From positions 24,719,205 to 24,783,204 of the forward strand of contig NC_092359.1 in assembly GCF_030848805.1 (NCBI RefSeq): a stretch of 64,000 nucleotides of DNA. The letters run 5' to 3'. The notes beneath the pieces were generated by a model that did not search any database, was not told the origin of the DNA, and was given only the letters and a program-made list of their open reading frames with translations. This stretch comes from Temnothorax longispinosus (taxonomy: Eukaryota; Arthropoda; Insecta; Hymenoptera; Formicidae). The position numbers were made by a program, and so were the translations under genes. Below are positions 36,337 through 48,634 of the stretch, in pieces; within the stretch, counting starts at the first letter, position 1; every line of letters begins with the position of its first letter.

Positions 36337-36607
36337 AATTTTATGTTAAATTTTACTATGCTGCCGCACCAACTGCGGACCATCAAGACGCCCAAGTTTA
36401 AATGCTATAGTCTTATAGTAAAATTGAATTACTATGTCCATAGCATTTAGTGATACGATCATAGCATTATTATAGCATTGAATGCTATGATCGTAGCATT
36501 AAATGCTATGGACATAGTAATTTTACTATAAGACTATAGCATTTAAACTTGGGCGTCTTGATGGTCCGCAGTTGGTGCGGCAGCATAGTAAAATTTAACA
36601 TAAAATT
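36337..36607. mobile_element. Nearly perfect 271-bp fold-back element
   Basis: The left arm (36337-36468) and right arm (36481-36607) are inverted copies over their whole length. They differ only by a 5-base insertion (GAATT) in the left arm and two substitutions, with a 12-base spacer between them. The outer arms carry a GC-richer unique segment around GCCGCACCAACTGCGG. The inner parts are built from repeated AATGCTAT/ATAGCATT octamers. There is no coding capacity. This is a non-autonomous fold-back or MITE-type element whose near-identical arms imply recent formation or insertion. The termini begin AATTTTATG. No clear target-site duplication is visible, so the superfamily is undetermined. 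Confidence 0.85.
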
Positions 36608-37947
36608 TTTTCCGTGTATGCTTGTATTAACATGTATTTATTACGTAGTATTGCATTTTGTGAAAAATGCAACATTTATGACCGTTGCAATCTATTCTAA
36701 GTTCGAACAGTCTTATTAATCTGTAAATTCAAGACGGTTTATCACCCTTTTTGTGTGATGTGAGTTTCAATATTTAAATGTCATACAATGCTCGAAAAGG
36801 AGCTGACACATATTAAAACCAAGAGATTTTAGGACGTCATACAAATTGCAATTCCGTTTCTTCTGACTACAAATCGTATTATGCAGAACGAAAATATTAT
36901 TGCATACAGATTTGTTATTCGTTAACTTCATTCTCACTTAATTTACTTGCTTCGAATATAGTCGTTATTTTATGTTACATTTCGATGATTGATGCACTCT
37001 TGGAACTTTGAGAGCAATTTTATGATTTATTTGTGAAAAACAAGCTTGAACACTGATATAAATTAATTCCGCTTTTTCCATTGTTATTAGGAAATAGATT
37101 AATATTTCTATCTTTTTAATTTCATATTTCGATTAACCACAGAGATGCAAATTTCTACATGAAGGATAGCCTTCATTGGAAACTGGAACGGTTTGCGATG
37201 CCCGCATATTTTATCTAAATGACCTCGCGGAAAACGTACTTACGACTTACGAAAAGATACTCGTAAGGCGAAATTGCATTTGACATATAATCAATAATTC
37301 ACTGTTCTTGTAGTGAAATATCTTATTTTAAGCAGAAACTACTAGTCAACGGTTGCAGAAAGAAATTTCGTATATAAAGAGAGCGATAATATTCTTATTT
37401 GTTGTACGTTACATTCCAAAATCCCGTTGTATTAACATGGATTAACATCGCCGTTTATCTCACGGCGCTCATATATGTTTAATCGCTCGGACTTTTCTAG
37501 AATAGTTCTCTAGAACGTAATCCTCACAAAACGGCTTTGCTTTTGCGTGGTCAGCGAGAAAGCGATCGCATAACCAAATGTAAATTCTAGGCACGTATAA
37601 TCCCCAAATCTGCGAAATCCCCGAAGGTACAATACCCTTCCGTGCTGCTCCAGGAATAGAGCTGGCTATTATAAAAATGTATATCGCGTTTTTACCTATT
37701 TAAGTATTATTTGCGCGATATCTATACCATGACAGATTTTTTAAAAATAATTGATACATATTTATAAAAATATTGTCGAATCTTATATCGGCATTAAAAC
37801 CGAACAACCATCACCGTACACATTTGAGTTACAGAAATAAAACAGTTTTACTAGAAACAAAAGTTAAAATAGTGTTTAAGCGATGTTTGAAAGATTAGAT
37901 CGTCTTTTACACGCCATGTGATTTCTCAAGAAATTTATATAACTTTC
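36608..37947. other. AT-rich non-coding stretch
   Basis: AT-rich unique sequence with no gene or repeat array seen. Confidence 0.5.
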
Positions 37948-38298
37948 TAGTATCGACATATCAATGGCCAAATCCTTTATCGCGAAGCGTCGCGCTGGTT
38001 GGCAAAATTTCAAGTGACGTTGAGAAAGAGAGAGATATCGAAAGCACGTTTGGACGGTACGCAGCTTATCTCGGCGTTATTCGCGTTATCCCCCGGCTCT
38101 CCGGCGAATTACTCGAACCCAATCGGGCGTACGATCGGCGGTGCGCGACACAGGATGGCGAGAAGGGCGCGACGTAGGAGGAAGGGACACGGGGACGAAG
38201 AGAGGATGCCTTGTCGTTCCTCTCGCTCCTCGAGAGACACTCCGAACAAGAGAGGGCGCCAGATGGGTGATCCTCTGAGGATGGTCCGGCTCCTGTAG
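37948..38298 (+). other. Long ATG-less open frame in CpG island
   Basis: One plus-strand frame is open for about 115 codons between a TAG at about 37948 and a TAG at 38296. Its first part reads as an ordinary protein (LYREASRWLAKFQVTLRKRE) and its last part is Arg-rich (MARRARRRRKGHG). There is no in-frame ATG early on and no clear acceptor. It could be part of an exon, a decayed gene or compositional chance. The minus strand is also open over part of it. Confidence 0.2.
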
Positions 38299-38388
38299 AG
38301 ATGACTGAGCCGCATAGTCATTTCGGCTTAGCAAACCCATGGATTCGAGCGCAACACAGAAATACTGTGAATACTCACATACACATTG

Positions 38389-38418
38389 ATATATTATATA
38401 TATATCTATATATATAGA
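38389..38418. repeat. (TA)n microsatellite
   Basis: A short, slightly interrupted TA array with partial self-complementarity (TATATATATCTATATATATA). Confidence 0.8.
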
Positions 38419-38820
38419 CATTTTTCTAACTGATAGTGGATATACACATTTGTGGTTAAGTGGGAAATACAATCTAATTTAGGAATAAAAAAATAAGAAT
38501 AAAGACAAGACTCACATACATATTTGATATAAATGGAACAGGATAGCGAAAACTAAAGCTTTTATTTATGCTCTTTAATTACAAAAGAAAATAGGACGGT
38601 AAAAGCTGGAATAGGTTGGAAATAGATCGGAGACAGGATAGTCACGGCGAGGTAGACGGAGATGAATTTGACGAAGAGCGGCTAGAGTGGTATGAGAGAG
38701 ATAGACGATAGACAGAAGGGCTAGTTGGCCCAAAAAGTCGTGCAAGAGTTAGAGAACTCTTCGGAACGAACCAAGGACCAACTGGCGGTTTTCTTATCCC
38801 TTCTTAAACCGCTCGTTAGA

Positions 38821-38824
<4 letters not shown>

Positions 38825-38852
<28 letters not shown>
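38825..38852 (+). repeat. (TC)14 microsatellite
   Basis: A perfect TC dinucleotide array followed by degenerate TTTC units. Confidence 0.95.
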
Positions 38853-38861
<9 letters not shown>

Positions 38862-38912
38862 TTCCTTTTCTCTCCCTTCTTCGTATATTCCCTCTGCCTT
38901 AGCCCTTTTGCT

Positions 38913-38936
38913 CTACCTACCTACCTACCTACCTAT
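38913..38936 (+). repeat. (CTAC)n tetranucleotide repeat
   Basis: About five to six tandem CTAC copies. Confidence 0.9.
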
Positions 38937-39450
38937 CCTCCTTCCTTCGTTTCTTCTCGTCGGAGAAACGGAGCAACATAGTTGGATTCGAGAAGGAAGA
39001 AAGAGGGAGGGCGGTGGCAGCGGAGAGACGGCACTGACCTAAAGCAACACGGTCGGTAGTAGGATCCCAAAGCGGAGGAGAGGAGCAGAGAAAGAATGCT
39101 GGGGCTGAAAAGAGAACATCCGAGTGGCCAGCGCGACGCACGGAACGGCAGGGAAAATTAATGGCGACGTGCGCTCGACATTTTTGCGGGCGAACATTGA
39201 GAGTTTTCATCTTCCGCGCGCCGGAAGAGATCGTCTTCGGGGACGGGATTGTCGCGCGTAGAGCCAACCCCGCATAAAATTTTCGCTTGTTAAGTGGGGA
39301 CATTTGTTTTACCTATAGCGGAGCTGAGTGAAACATGGCCGCGATAATTCCCGGTTAGATATCACCGATATTCCGACATTTCTATTAGCAAAGGGTTGAC
39401 CCGAGATCTGTTAATGCGATTTGTAAATGAACAGGAAAGATTAATTAACG

Positions 39451-39506
39451 GCTTATACAAAGAGAAATTAATTAATATTAATTTACGCTTTGTACAAAGA
39501 GAAATA
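39451..39506 (+). repeat. 20-bp direct repeat pair
   Basis: GCTTATACAAAGAGAAATTA at 39451-39470 and GCTTTGTACAAAGAGAAATA at 39487-39506 are near-identical, separated by an AT-rich palindromic spacer (TTAATTAATATTAATT overlaps the junction). Confidence 0.6.
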
Positions 39507-39875
39507 TTACATGATCGAAATAATACGTAATTTAATACGAAATAAGGTAATTTTCCTTTCTTCTGAGATATTTACACGTTTATTAGAGCTGTTGCAAGTA
39601 TAGTGTAATAACACATTTAACTCTTTTTTTCATAAGAACTGACGTACACACCACTTTACCGTCCAACTCTTTATATAACCCATAAGTGGAAATAAGTCGC
39701 AGAAGATCGATGTCGATCATAACGTCGCGCGGTAACGCAACGATCGTCCTGAGAGCTCGGCAGTTCTCGATTCGTTACCGTGATATTTACGACGAGGCGT
39801 TCCTTCTTTACTTTGCTCTTCTGTCCGGCGCGATCGCGTATATTACCGTGATAAGACTCTACGAGAGAGCCATAC

Positions 39876-40056
39876 CGTTGGGATTCCAATTTCATCGACC
39901 AGATCGTGAACCTGTTTCTGTGAGACCTTAATATCCGCTCCTGGTTGCTTCCACTCGCAAGCGATCAGGAGGCCTTCGATCTTCCTACCCTCGTGACACT
40001 TCATCCTCTCCGTCGGCGTCGTTCTGATATCGTTCCTCGCTGTCATCCCTTTTCGT
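39876..40056 (-). CDS. Candidate internal coding exon, minus strand (hypothetical)
   Basis: On the minus strand a strong acceptor (CTTCTATCTCGTTTCAG) precedes 40056, and a donor (CCAACG, then GTATGG) follows 39876. The 181-nt segment holds one base of a split codon and exactly 60 open codons, so it enters in phase 2 and leaves in phase 0. The peptide has balanced, globular-looking composition, including KIEGLLIACEWKQPGAD and KQVHDLVDEIGIPT. It lacks the repeat-like bias of most open frames in this window. No family is recognised. A second minus-strand frame stops early, while a plus-strand frame is open over the same bases. Neighbouring exons were not found with confidence. Confidence 0.35.
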
Positions 40057-40109
40057 CTGAAACGAGATAGAAGTAGATCGGGAAACGCTTCTGCTCTTGC
40101 TTTCACGGA

Positions 40110-41100
40110 ATATGCATTACAAACGTGCAATTGTTCGTAATTGCGGCAAATTATTACCGGAAAAGACAGTAGGGAGGAATTCCCAATAAAAAAAGTTATC
40201 TTTTTATGATGGAAAAAAGTTTAATTAACACGAGAATATATTTGATTTTCAATTTTCCACGTTTATACAAAGATTTATCAAAAATACATCGGATAAATGC
40301 AATCTTGGTTTAAGTCCGGTAAAATCAAATACTTTTACGAAAACTCGTGCTTGTTTTAAACATATTATCGACCTACTTGCTCATTTAGCCAGATGCATAA
40401 ATGAATGATACTCTGATTTTATGAAATTTAATATTGGTCCTACAACAATTTTTATCGCAAAAGTTTCTGCTTGATTAAAGTTTGATTAAATTACTGGATA
40501 CTGAACAGGAAAATGGGAACAAAATTAATTTATGAACGTTACAGCGCTAAAATCAATTCTCTTTTATTTTTCTCTCCGCTTATTTTTCTCTCGATGCTTA
40601 TACAATATGAATATCACTACAATTTATTCTTTTCGATTACTCCAATTACTCTAAAGGAACTTTGAGTAAAAACGCATAATATCTATCGATATATATGCTT
40701 TAAAATGTATATGCTACATATCTTTCGAAATTCTGACAAATATGTCCATGAAATATGTACATTGACAGAGAAAAGTTACATATGTATAGTTGTCTGTGAA
40801 AAACATATTTAGCACGTATAAAATAATAAAAAATATATGTAACAAATTTTAAGAATACTTTATCAAAATTTAACTGAAAATTATTTTTCAGTAGAGATGT
40901 AAAAAAATTTGTCTGTCTGCATATGTAATTTTTCGAAAAGAAACAAGGATATTTAACGAAAAAACAACATTTCGTATTTGTCAATATCAGTAATTTGACG
41001 GTCTGGCAGTTCTGGCATTAATCTAATATAATAACTCGATAAATATATATATGCTCGTGTCGACGATTTATATATATTTTATATTAGTATATTGCTACAT
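40110..41100. other. AT-rich non-coding stretch
   Basis: AT-rich sequence with no feature seen. It would be intron or flank of the minus-strand candidate exon if that exon is real. Confidence 0.5.
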
Positions 41101-42900
41101 TTTTGTGTATGTACATATTTGTTGTGTAGCTCGGCGCCAACTGTAGTTGACTGAAAACGAGTCAATTTGAATCAATTAGCGAATGCATGTGTAAAACATA
41201 GTGACGATGCGTTACTGATAAAATCGCGCGCGAAAAGCGCATGGCATAGGTGCAAAAAGTCTATCGGGTGCGTTCCGACGAGCGTGTCTATATACGCACA
41301 CCATTTCGCATGTTGTGCCCATTATTCGTATATTTCACGGTAAATTTTTCCATCTCGCTGTCCACGTGGCGTACATTTTTCACCATTTTTTGGTAATTCA
41401 ATACGTCGCACATACATAATACAGTTAGCGGCGCGAAAGAGCTGACGATAATTGATTACGTCGCAGAAACAACGTTTGACCGCGCTGTAATAATTTTTAT
41501 CGTTGTTATATACTTTTTATCGACCGAAATGGCACACACGGTTTGCGACAGCGGAATTATTTGGCACCTTTAAAAAAAAATCTCTCGTAAAAATACACCG
41601 CGGAAATGTATCGCGACTTGTTTTGCAGCGGATATTTATTCGCCAATGTACCCCGCGGGAGAAGATGCACTCTTCATTACACCCGTCCCGCTAAACTGCG
41701 CAATTTCGAAATATCCCTTCGGGAATCCTTAATCTCTCAAGTTACATAAAACGAACTCCATTCAGTCTAATTAACATTAAAACGCGATACGACGTAATCG
41801 GAGAGAGTTTCGAATTTCATTAGAATTCGGTGAAGAATTTTACGAATTCTATTGGCTACTCTTGTGATTTGTCATTAAATCTTACTTGCAAATATATCTT
41901 GTCAGAATTTCGATTGTATGTGATTCGAAATATTCAAGACTTGTTTTAAGACTTTAAGTGCTAAACAAGATATTAATCAATGTCTTATAATTAAATTTTA
42001 TAAAGAAATGTAATAGACCCTTATATATCAAAAACTTTAAAACTTTAAACAGAATCACAGAGAACTGTATCTGGTAATTATATCAAAATTCTGAAAACGG
42101 GACGCTCCAATTTCACAGCGACTTTAATGCATATCCTTGACATAGAGATAACTATCGCGGAAAAGATGCCACAAATAACAGCTGATATTTGGAGAATCTT
42201 TTATTTAAAAACAAACCTATTATTTTTAAGGGAAAGAGGAATGAAAAAGTGCAAAGGAAGATGAGCGAGACGTCATCGCTAAGATGTTTCGGCACGCTAA
42301 ACTGCCATACCTGCACGAAAACTTTCTACGCAAAAGCCAATGCAGAGATGGCATCGCCGGTGCAAATAGAATTTCAAGAGTCGCGCATTAAACGCTTTAT
42401 ATCGCCGGTGCGCAACTTTTTACGATCTTACGACTCGTCTCTATGGTGACATCGCGAGGACCTTTTGTACGACCGGGTGGATGCTCTCGGTCCGACGAAA
42501 CTTCTGCACGAGATAAACAGCGAAGCTTCGGTCGCTTCATTTATTTATTCAGCATAGTTTTCAGTAGAGAGCGAAGGTGTGGCAAGCAAAGACAAACTTT
42601 CTTTATCATTCATTTCGAATATTATATTTCTAGGATGATGTTAACAACTTCTTTGAAAATTTTAGTTTCAATTAATAACATGAACACTAATTACGGAACA
42701 AAAATGATATTTTTATTTAATAAGAAATCGAGTCGTCAAACAATATTTTAAGTAACTCTCCAAGTGTATTATTCAAATTATTTACTTTAATTAATTTACT
42801 TTAAGACAAAACCTATTTTTTAAATAAATCGTTTGAAGGTGCATCTATTTTAGATTTGGCAAACTAGATGAGCAATTACAAGTGTCTAAGTCGGCAATAA
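41101..42900. other. Mixed to AT-rich non-coding stretch
   Basis: Balanced patches at 41130-41700 and 42260-42560 alternate with AT-rich DNA. Short open frames (up to about 100 codons near 42443-42751) have no splice support or recognisable product. Confidence 0.4.
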
Positions 42901-42959
42901 TTTAAATTAGCATGTGCGTGCACAATTGCATTTCTCACATTCGTAAATGCGTGCAATTC

Positions 42960-43249
42960 ACGAAACGAACTCGTAGCGGGGTGCCGCTCGCTGATTTTCT
43001 CTAACGAGACGCATCGAATCTGTGCGACCCGATTCGTGGGTAAAAATGAGCGCGCGTGTCTGTCGGGTGTTAGATTCATAGATCACTTTGTCTCCGATTA
43101 AGGCCTCGGTCAACGAGCTCACGGTTCCCAAGCTACGCACAAATGATCCTACTTCGTGACCTACTTCGCGAGATCGTCGCTTAAAGTGTAAAAGCCGGAG
43201 ACGCCGCATCGCGATTTCCTGGACTATAAACGAGACTGTCAATGACCGT
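42960..43249 (-). CDS. Candidate terminal coding exon, minus strand (hypothetical)
   Basis: On the minus strand an acceptor-like GATATTTTTAG precedes 43249 and a single frame runs to a stop at the left end (about 42958), roughly 95 codons. The peptide is of mixed composition (VSFIVQEIAMRRLRLLHF, then VSSLTEALIGDKVIYES). A direct duplication, CGAAGTAGG(T/A), occurs inside. No family is recognised. The segment is a CpG-rich island, so chance openness is a real alternative. Confidence 0.2.
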
Positions 43250-43439
43250 CTAAAAATATCACCGGCGACGTCGGTAATTGCCGCACCGAGTGTTACGGAG
43301 CGACGCGTAAGCGTGGAAATGTGCACGCAGTGCGTCAGGTGGCCGCGTCGCGTCGTTTTGATTGTGAGCGAGCCGTTAAGTTACTTTCGGACAAGCGTAA
43401 GACTCTCCTTCGGTGACAGTGAGATCGATGTTGAAAGCA

Positions 43440-44200
43440 GCATAAGCGTTTTTTTTAGAAAACGGTGTCTGTTATCTATTCCATAAGTAACTTCAGTAAT
43501 TATAGAATATAAAAAATATAAATATAAAAATGTATACAATTATGTATCTAAGACATTTTTTGAAATTGAAATAATTTTCTGTTTTGACAGTCTATCTATA
43601 ATGTCTGTAACGAGTTCAACAGATATGATTTTTTATTGTACAAAAAATATCCGAGAAAAAGATATATTCATAAAATCGAAAATATTTAATGAAACAATCC
43701 TCCTTCATTCTACTTTTCATGTTTCAGCTTGGTATTCAAAGAATAGTTCAAAGAATAGTTTTTCTCTCTGAATGGTCCATATGATATATACCCATATACG
43801 ATATTCATAATCATTTTTTCAAGAAACGCTATGTTTTGAACTTGGAATCAGTCTTCCTCAAAATTATCGTTTTAGGACAAACTTCTGAATTCCGTATTTC
43901 TAATGCATAACGTACTAAACGATAATATTCGATGATAAGGGAATAGCTAATAGCTTAAAGACGGAGACGCGCATCTGCCGTGAATAGCTAATCGTCGCCG
44001 ATCAATATATCCTACGCGCACATACGCAATATAATTGCACGTAATTAACACCCATTACTAACCACTCAATGCGCGGCCACGCGCGTTTATGGCTTCTCAG
44101 GAGGAGCTTAGCTCTCGAAATTAGCTCGCAATCGAAGAAACAATCGAGACGGGATCGCGCGAGTGACAATCCGATATATTAGGCGTGCGTAGTATAATTC
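43440..44200. other. AT-rich to mixed non-coding stretch
   Basis: AT-rich, then mixed after about 43930. No feature is seen. Confidence 0.45.
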
Positions 44201-44720
44201 TGTTCGTAAGTCTCAACTTGATGGCACATTCCCCGTGGAGAAACGTCGAAGGAGGCTGGAGGCAACGTAACGACGATAAAAGAGGAAGAAGGAATAGGAC
44301 GGGGAAGAAGGGGAATAAGAATAATAAGAATGGAAGGAACGAACGGACGAACGAGAAGAATCGCGGTGCGTGTATGAACGGCGAACTACTTTTTGCCGGA
44401 CTTCTCTCTTGGCCTGTCGGCCCATCCTTCGTGTATTCCGTGCGCCTCCTTCGACTCCTCGTCCCTTCGGTAGCCGCCGCTCTTCCTCCTCGTCTTCCCC
44501 GGTCTCCCCTAAACGTGCTCGCCCAGCTTTGGCCTCGGCTCTTTTATTTCTCTAGATTTCAAAGCGCTCAAACAGGTTTCAAAATCCCGCCTACGGAAAA
44601 ATTGGAGTGCCTCCTCTCCCCTTTTGCTCCTACCCTGACTTCCCTTCTCATCTTCCTCCTTTTCCTTCTTCTTCTTCTTCTTCTTTTTCTTCTTTCGTCA
44701 GGCATACCGTTGAACGCTGT
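44201..44720. other. Island with purine then pyrimidine tracts
   Basis: A purine-rich segment (about 44280-44365) is followed by a CpG-rich, pyrimidine-rich segment and a CTT repeat (44664-44695). A 220-codon plus-strand frame crosses it. That frame is Arg/Lys/Asn-rich and then Pro/Leu-rich, as expected from base composition, so I do not call it a gene. Confidence 0.4.
44664..44695 (+). repeat. (CTT)n trinucleotide repeat
   Basis: About ten CTT/TTC units, slightly interrupted. Confidence 0.9.
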
Positions 44721-44795
44721 AAGTCCTTGCATCGACCAACTTTTCATTGCGATTCATCATTTGTTCTCACTACACCTTTGCTTCTTTTGCAAACA

Positions 44796-44840
44796 TTCAG
44801 AATTACTTTTGATACGTGAGGTATCAAAAGTAATACTGAA
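44796..44840. repeat. Tight inverted repeat (hairpin)
   Basis: A 20-nt arm, TTCAGAATTACTTTTGATAC, is followed by a 5-nt loop (GTGAG) and a complementary arm with one mismatch near its base. The inner 14 pairs are perfect. There is no T-run and no RNA family match. Confidence 0.75.
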
Positions 44841-44849
44841 CGTTTGATA

Positions 44850-46960
44850 TCAAAGGGTAGACGAGAAATAGTATTATTTTGTTCCTGTGAATTTGTTAGA
44901 ATTTTGCGAAAAACTGAAAAACTTCTTTTTCGAATATTTAAACAACATCAGTCATGCAGAAGACATTACTTTCTTCATTTCTCTCTTTCATTTCTCCTTA
45001 ATGTTGCATAACTCATTACGTCTGTAACAACTCTATCGATGTTTACTGTTGTCCATGTTTATTTTATACGTACCAACTTGTTTTAAAAGGACCTAGTTTA
45101 CGATGTGATAAGCATTTCTTTTAACTTTCTCGTCTTACATTTTTCTTTACAACATAAATATTTTTCTTTATACTTAATAAATATGTTTCCCTTTGCCCTC
45201 TGTCTCTTCTTCAGCTTTGTGAACTCTGAAAACTTATAGTGATTCCGGCGTGCAATCCGTCCGTCTTGGAAGCCCAGTTCTTCCGCATTGTATTCCAAGT
45301 ATTACATTGGCATTGCCGAAGCGTGAGGTTGCAATATGTTCGATGAGCCGAGGAGGTCTTATACTGTTTGCCTGGCGTCAGAATAGATTTCGATTAGACG
45401 GTGTACCCGTGGATGACGCCATACGTGTGTGCCGTACGAAACTTTTTCTTGCCGTTTCTAAACCGCTTGCGGTCGCCGAGACGATAAATCAAAAGCGTTC
45501 TCACAAAAGCCACTTTTTGTTGAAGGTTGTTTCCAACGTATCTTGTAACTCATCTTTTCGTGTCATTATTGCGCCCCATATGCAGTTCGAATGGCACATT
45601 CCTCGCGACGAAATCATAAATTCTCGCCCTATTAATCATTACACATTCCAAACTTGATAATAATGGAACGCGATACATCAATCTCTGTATTATTTACTGC
45701 GCGTTTTAATGCATTTTATACAGTGACTAGTGTACTATGTGACATGTGAATTATTCAATTGTATTCAACATGAATTTCTACGTTCTATTAAATATCTTCT
45801 GAGAGTTTCATTCGTCAGAATTTTAGAAATTATTATAAAAAATCGTTAGCAATCGTGGAATTAATTTATAATAATTTGTATCGCTCTGAGTAATTATTGA
45901 GTAGGATATTTAGTAATGACACGCGGTTGAACCGCACGAGGTAAAAGAAAAAATAATATTTGACGCGCTCTCGCCTTGGATAAGCAGTATGGCATCAAAA
46001 CGAAACGCGCGCACACGGGTGCGATTTTTTCATGTGGTAAAAGCTGCCTTCAAGCAGCGTATCTCTCACGGCGAGCGCGAATTCGGTTATTTTGTTCGCT
46101 ACTCTTTCATTTAGCTCCCTTTTTCGTCCGTTTTTTAGACCATCGCGTAAAGTAATTAGCCGCACATGGTTGGTCGTATATAATCTGCGCGCGCGCATCC
46201 GCCATCGAGAAATCTCGTGTTGTTCCGCAAACTCTGAGAAACACGTGTGTGCATACGTGTGTCTGTTTTCATGAAAAGATATGCGAGTGTGCGAATACAC
46301 AAAATGCGATAATGGATGATCGATGAATGAAGAAGTACGAGAAGTAAAAGGGAAAAAGAGTGGTTATTAGTATATTGAGATGGATATTCCGGAATATACA
46401 AAAACTACGCGCGTATTCAAAACTACAAACAAAATTTAATAATATTGATGGTACACAATTGCGGATTAAAGTTCAATATCATATATTCACATATTATATA
46501 CCGATACTATGGCAATATCCATTTTGTTAGATTTAATCTTATCAATATTATATCAGTGATCAATATAAATATCTTGAAACAAAAGATTTTTCACTAGTTT
46601 TACATTTTATGTGAAATATAATTTATATTAATAAACAATGCGCACACACATTTGACTTTACGTCTAGAAATTGTGTGCGTATGATATAATAACGGCTAAG
46701 AATGTTTCGTTTTGTGATATATTAGCGAATAAAGCATTGCACATGAGATCTGGGGGTAATATACGACTGTATATATCCGCCTATCCGAAACGACTTAATA
46801 CTACCGGCAAAGACTCTCCGTTTCCTTTCCGTTTCATCCGAAAGAAAATCGCTACAAAAAAACGTACAGTGCCGGTAGCTGATATTTCATTAAGAAACAA
46901 ACGTTCGAAAAAAATATTCACATCTTTCTATCAAACGTATAATAATATGAGATAAGAGCG
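44850..46960. other. AT-rich to mixed stretch, no supported gene
   Basis: Balanced patches occur at about 45240-45640 and 45960-46300. The 45250-45657 plus-strand frame looks protein-like, but it meets a stop just after the nearest good acceptor (TCTTCTTCAG at 45205-45214) and starts only at GTG, so it is not called. Confidence 0.4.
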
Positions 46961-47460
46961 GAAAAAATCCATGGCAGGAAGAAGGTGGCCGCAGCGAGAA
47001 AGCTTAAGGAGAGGAAGAAACAACATCAATTTAAGCCACATGCATCGCTCTGGCTTCGTATTTAGGTGGATAATCGGCTTATACCGTGGCGGCCTGCCGG
47101 GCAGCCCACTTGCAGCGAATGCATCTGTACAGACTTGCGTGCACGCTATGCCGCACCGCTGCCTCTGCCACTGGCAGCGCGCATGCACGCTGACTGTCAT
47201 TAGCGAGGAGTGTTAATGCCGAAGGTTCGCGCGTTAATGACGAGGTGATGTCCCCGGTACAAGACTCTAAAAACGAAAAACATTCCGCGGAAACGCTGCA
47301 TTTCTTGGCTCCTTCATGCGTCACTTTTTACCTAGCAAATTGCACGTCTTAAGTTTACGGGTTGCGTACGAAGAGAATTGTCGGCGGTTTATGAGGTTTG
47401 AACCGGCGAAGAGAATAATATAAATCGGTAATAACGAGCCGTCGGTTTTAAGATAATGCG
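46961..47460. other. CpG-rich island, both strands open
   Basis: A GC-balanced block with 80-90-codon frames on both strands and no recognisable peptide. A promoter, enhancer or old mobile element are all possible. Confidence 0.3.
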
Positions 47461-48600
47461 TAATTATGTACCTATATACTTTGACATAACGTCAAGTTTA
47501 GAGTATTTCTCTTTACCGTTATTAGAGAAAAATATTGTAATGACATAACCTGGAATTTATTACTTGTTGTCCACGTTAGATACTTTTAGGCATTTTATTA
47601 TTTTTACATAGAAAAAAAAAATGATTTACCTTGCTGTTTTGTTTGCTATTTGTCAATCAACTTTGTATCGATACTACATCTGTGTGAATTTTCGGGAACG
47701 CAAGATTGAAACGTGTCAACGTAATAATGAAGAGGTGCATCGCTATACATAAGGTATCCTCGCATTCGCATTAATTAAATTCGTTATCGTTAAAATCATT
47801 ATCGCCGTAACTATTATTAGTACCGTTACTGTTACCGCTACTAGGACTACCACTATTACGCGGATAATTAAGCGGCTTATGATTACGCGGTAATAGCAAC
47901 GATAAATAGGTCACATGCACCGACCCGCTTGTATATCTATTAAATTATTTTATACCTGTGATTCTGAATTATTATATCCGTTTATGATCGCTATGTTGTG
48001 AAAATGAGCTTGTGCATATACGTATATGCGTACGTGTATATGCACGTGTGTCATATAACTTTTTTCAAGTTGACTACAATTATAGAGGATCATAGGAAGG
48101 ATGTTAAAATGTGACTGTGTGCTTTCAACGCGTATTTTTTACAATTAATGAAATTAGCTTTGTTTGAGAAGGGACGGCAGAGCAGCAAAATGTAAAAAAT
48201 ATTTTCATGTACGGCACATTTCGTGATAATAACCGTTTCAAACATAAAGAAGGTCCTCAAAAATATTAAGCTTGTTGCTGGAAAAATTCCTCGTTTCTAC
48301 GATAAATAAACTAAATCCCGTTGATCTAATTATCAGTGTAATTAAACGCAATCTTTTTTCGTAAAATGTTTGTATAGATTTCTATTCTCTTTTCATTTAT
48401 ATTCTTAATATCTAGTGCTGATGATAATTCTAAAACACTCGGTACTTATATGCAGTATATGCACATACGTATAAAACAATATACGTATTATTTACTCGTA
48501 AGCATGACATACGGAATAAAAGGAAGAAAGCTCGGAGAAGGCAAACGCGCGGCGGATTCTATTTTTTTTATGTAACACACAGTAGAAAGAGACAAAGAGA
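47461..48600. other. AT-rich non-coding stretch with degenerate ACN run
   Basis: AT-rich, except for a period-3 biased run at about 47805-47875 built of degenerate AC(C/T/G) units. No gene is seen. Confidence 0.45.
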
Positions 48601-48634
48601 CTAACACGCGAAACCGTGTAGCTGTGTTTCGCAG

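Larger units (their letters stand above)
38720..39300. other. Pyrimidine- and purine-rich island with microsatellites
   Basis: Contains a (TC)n array (38825-38852), a (CTAC)n array (38913-38936) and purine-rich flanks. Minus-strand and plus-strand frames are open but low in complexity. No exon can be supported. Confidence 0.4.

Noticed and set aside
45250..45657. 135-codon plus-strand frame of protein-like composition
   Set aside because: It starts only at a GTG, and the nearest good acceptor (ending 45214) is followed by an in-frame stop within a few codons. No family resemblance.
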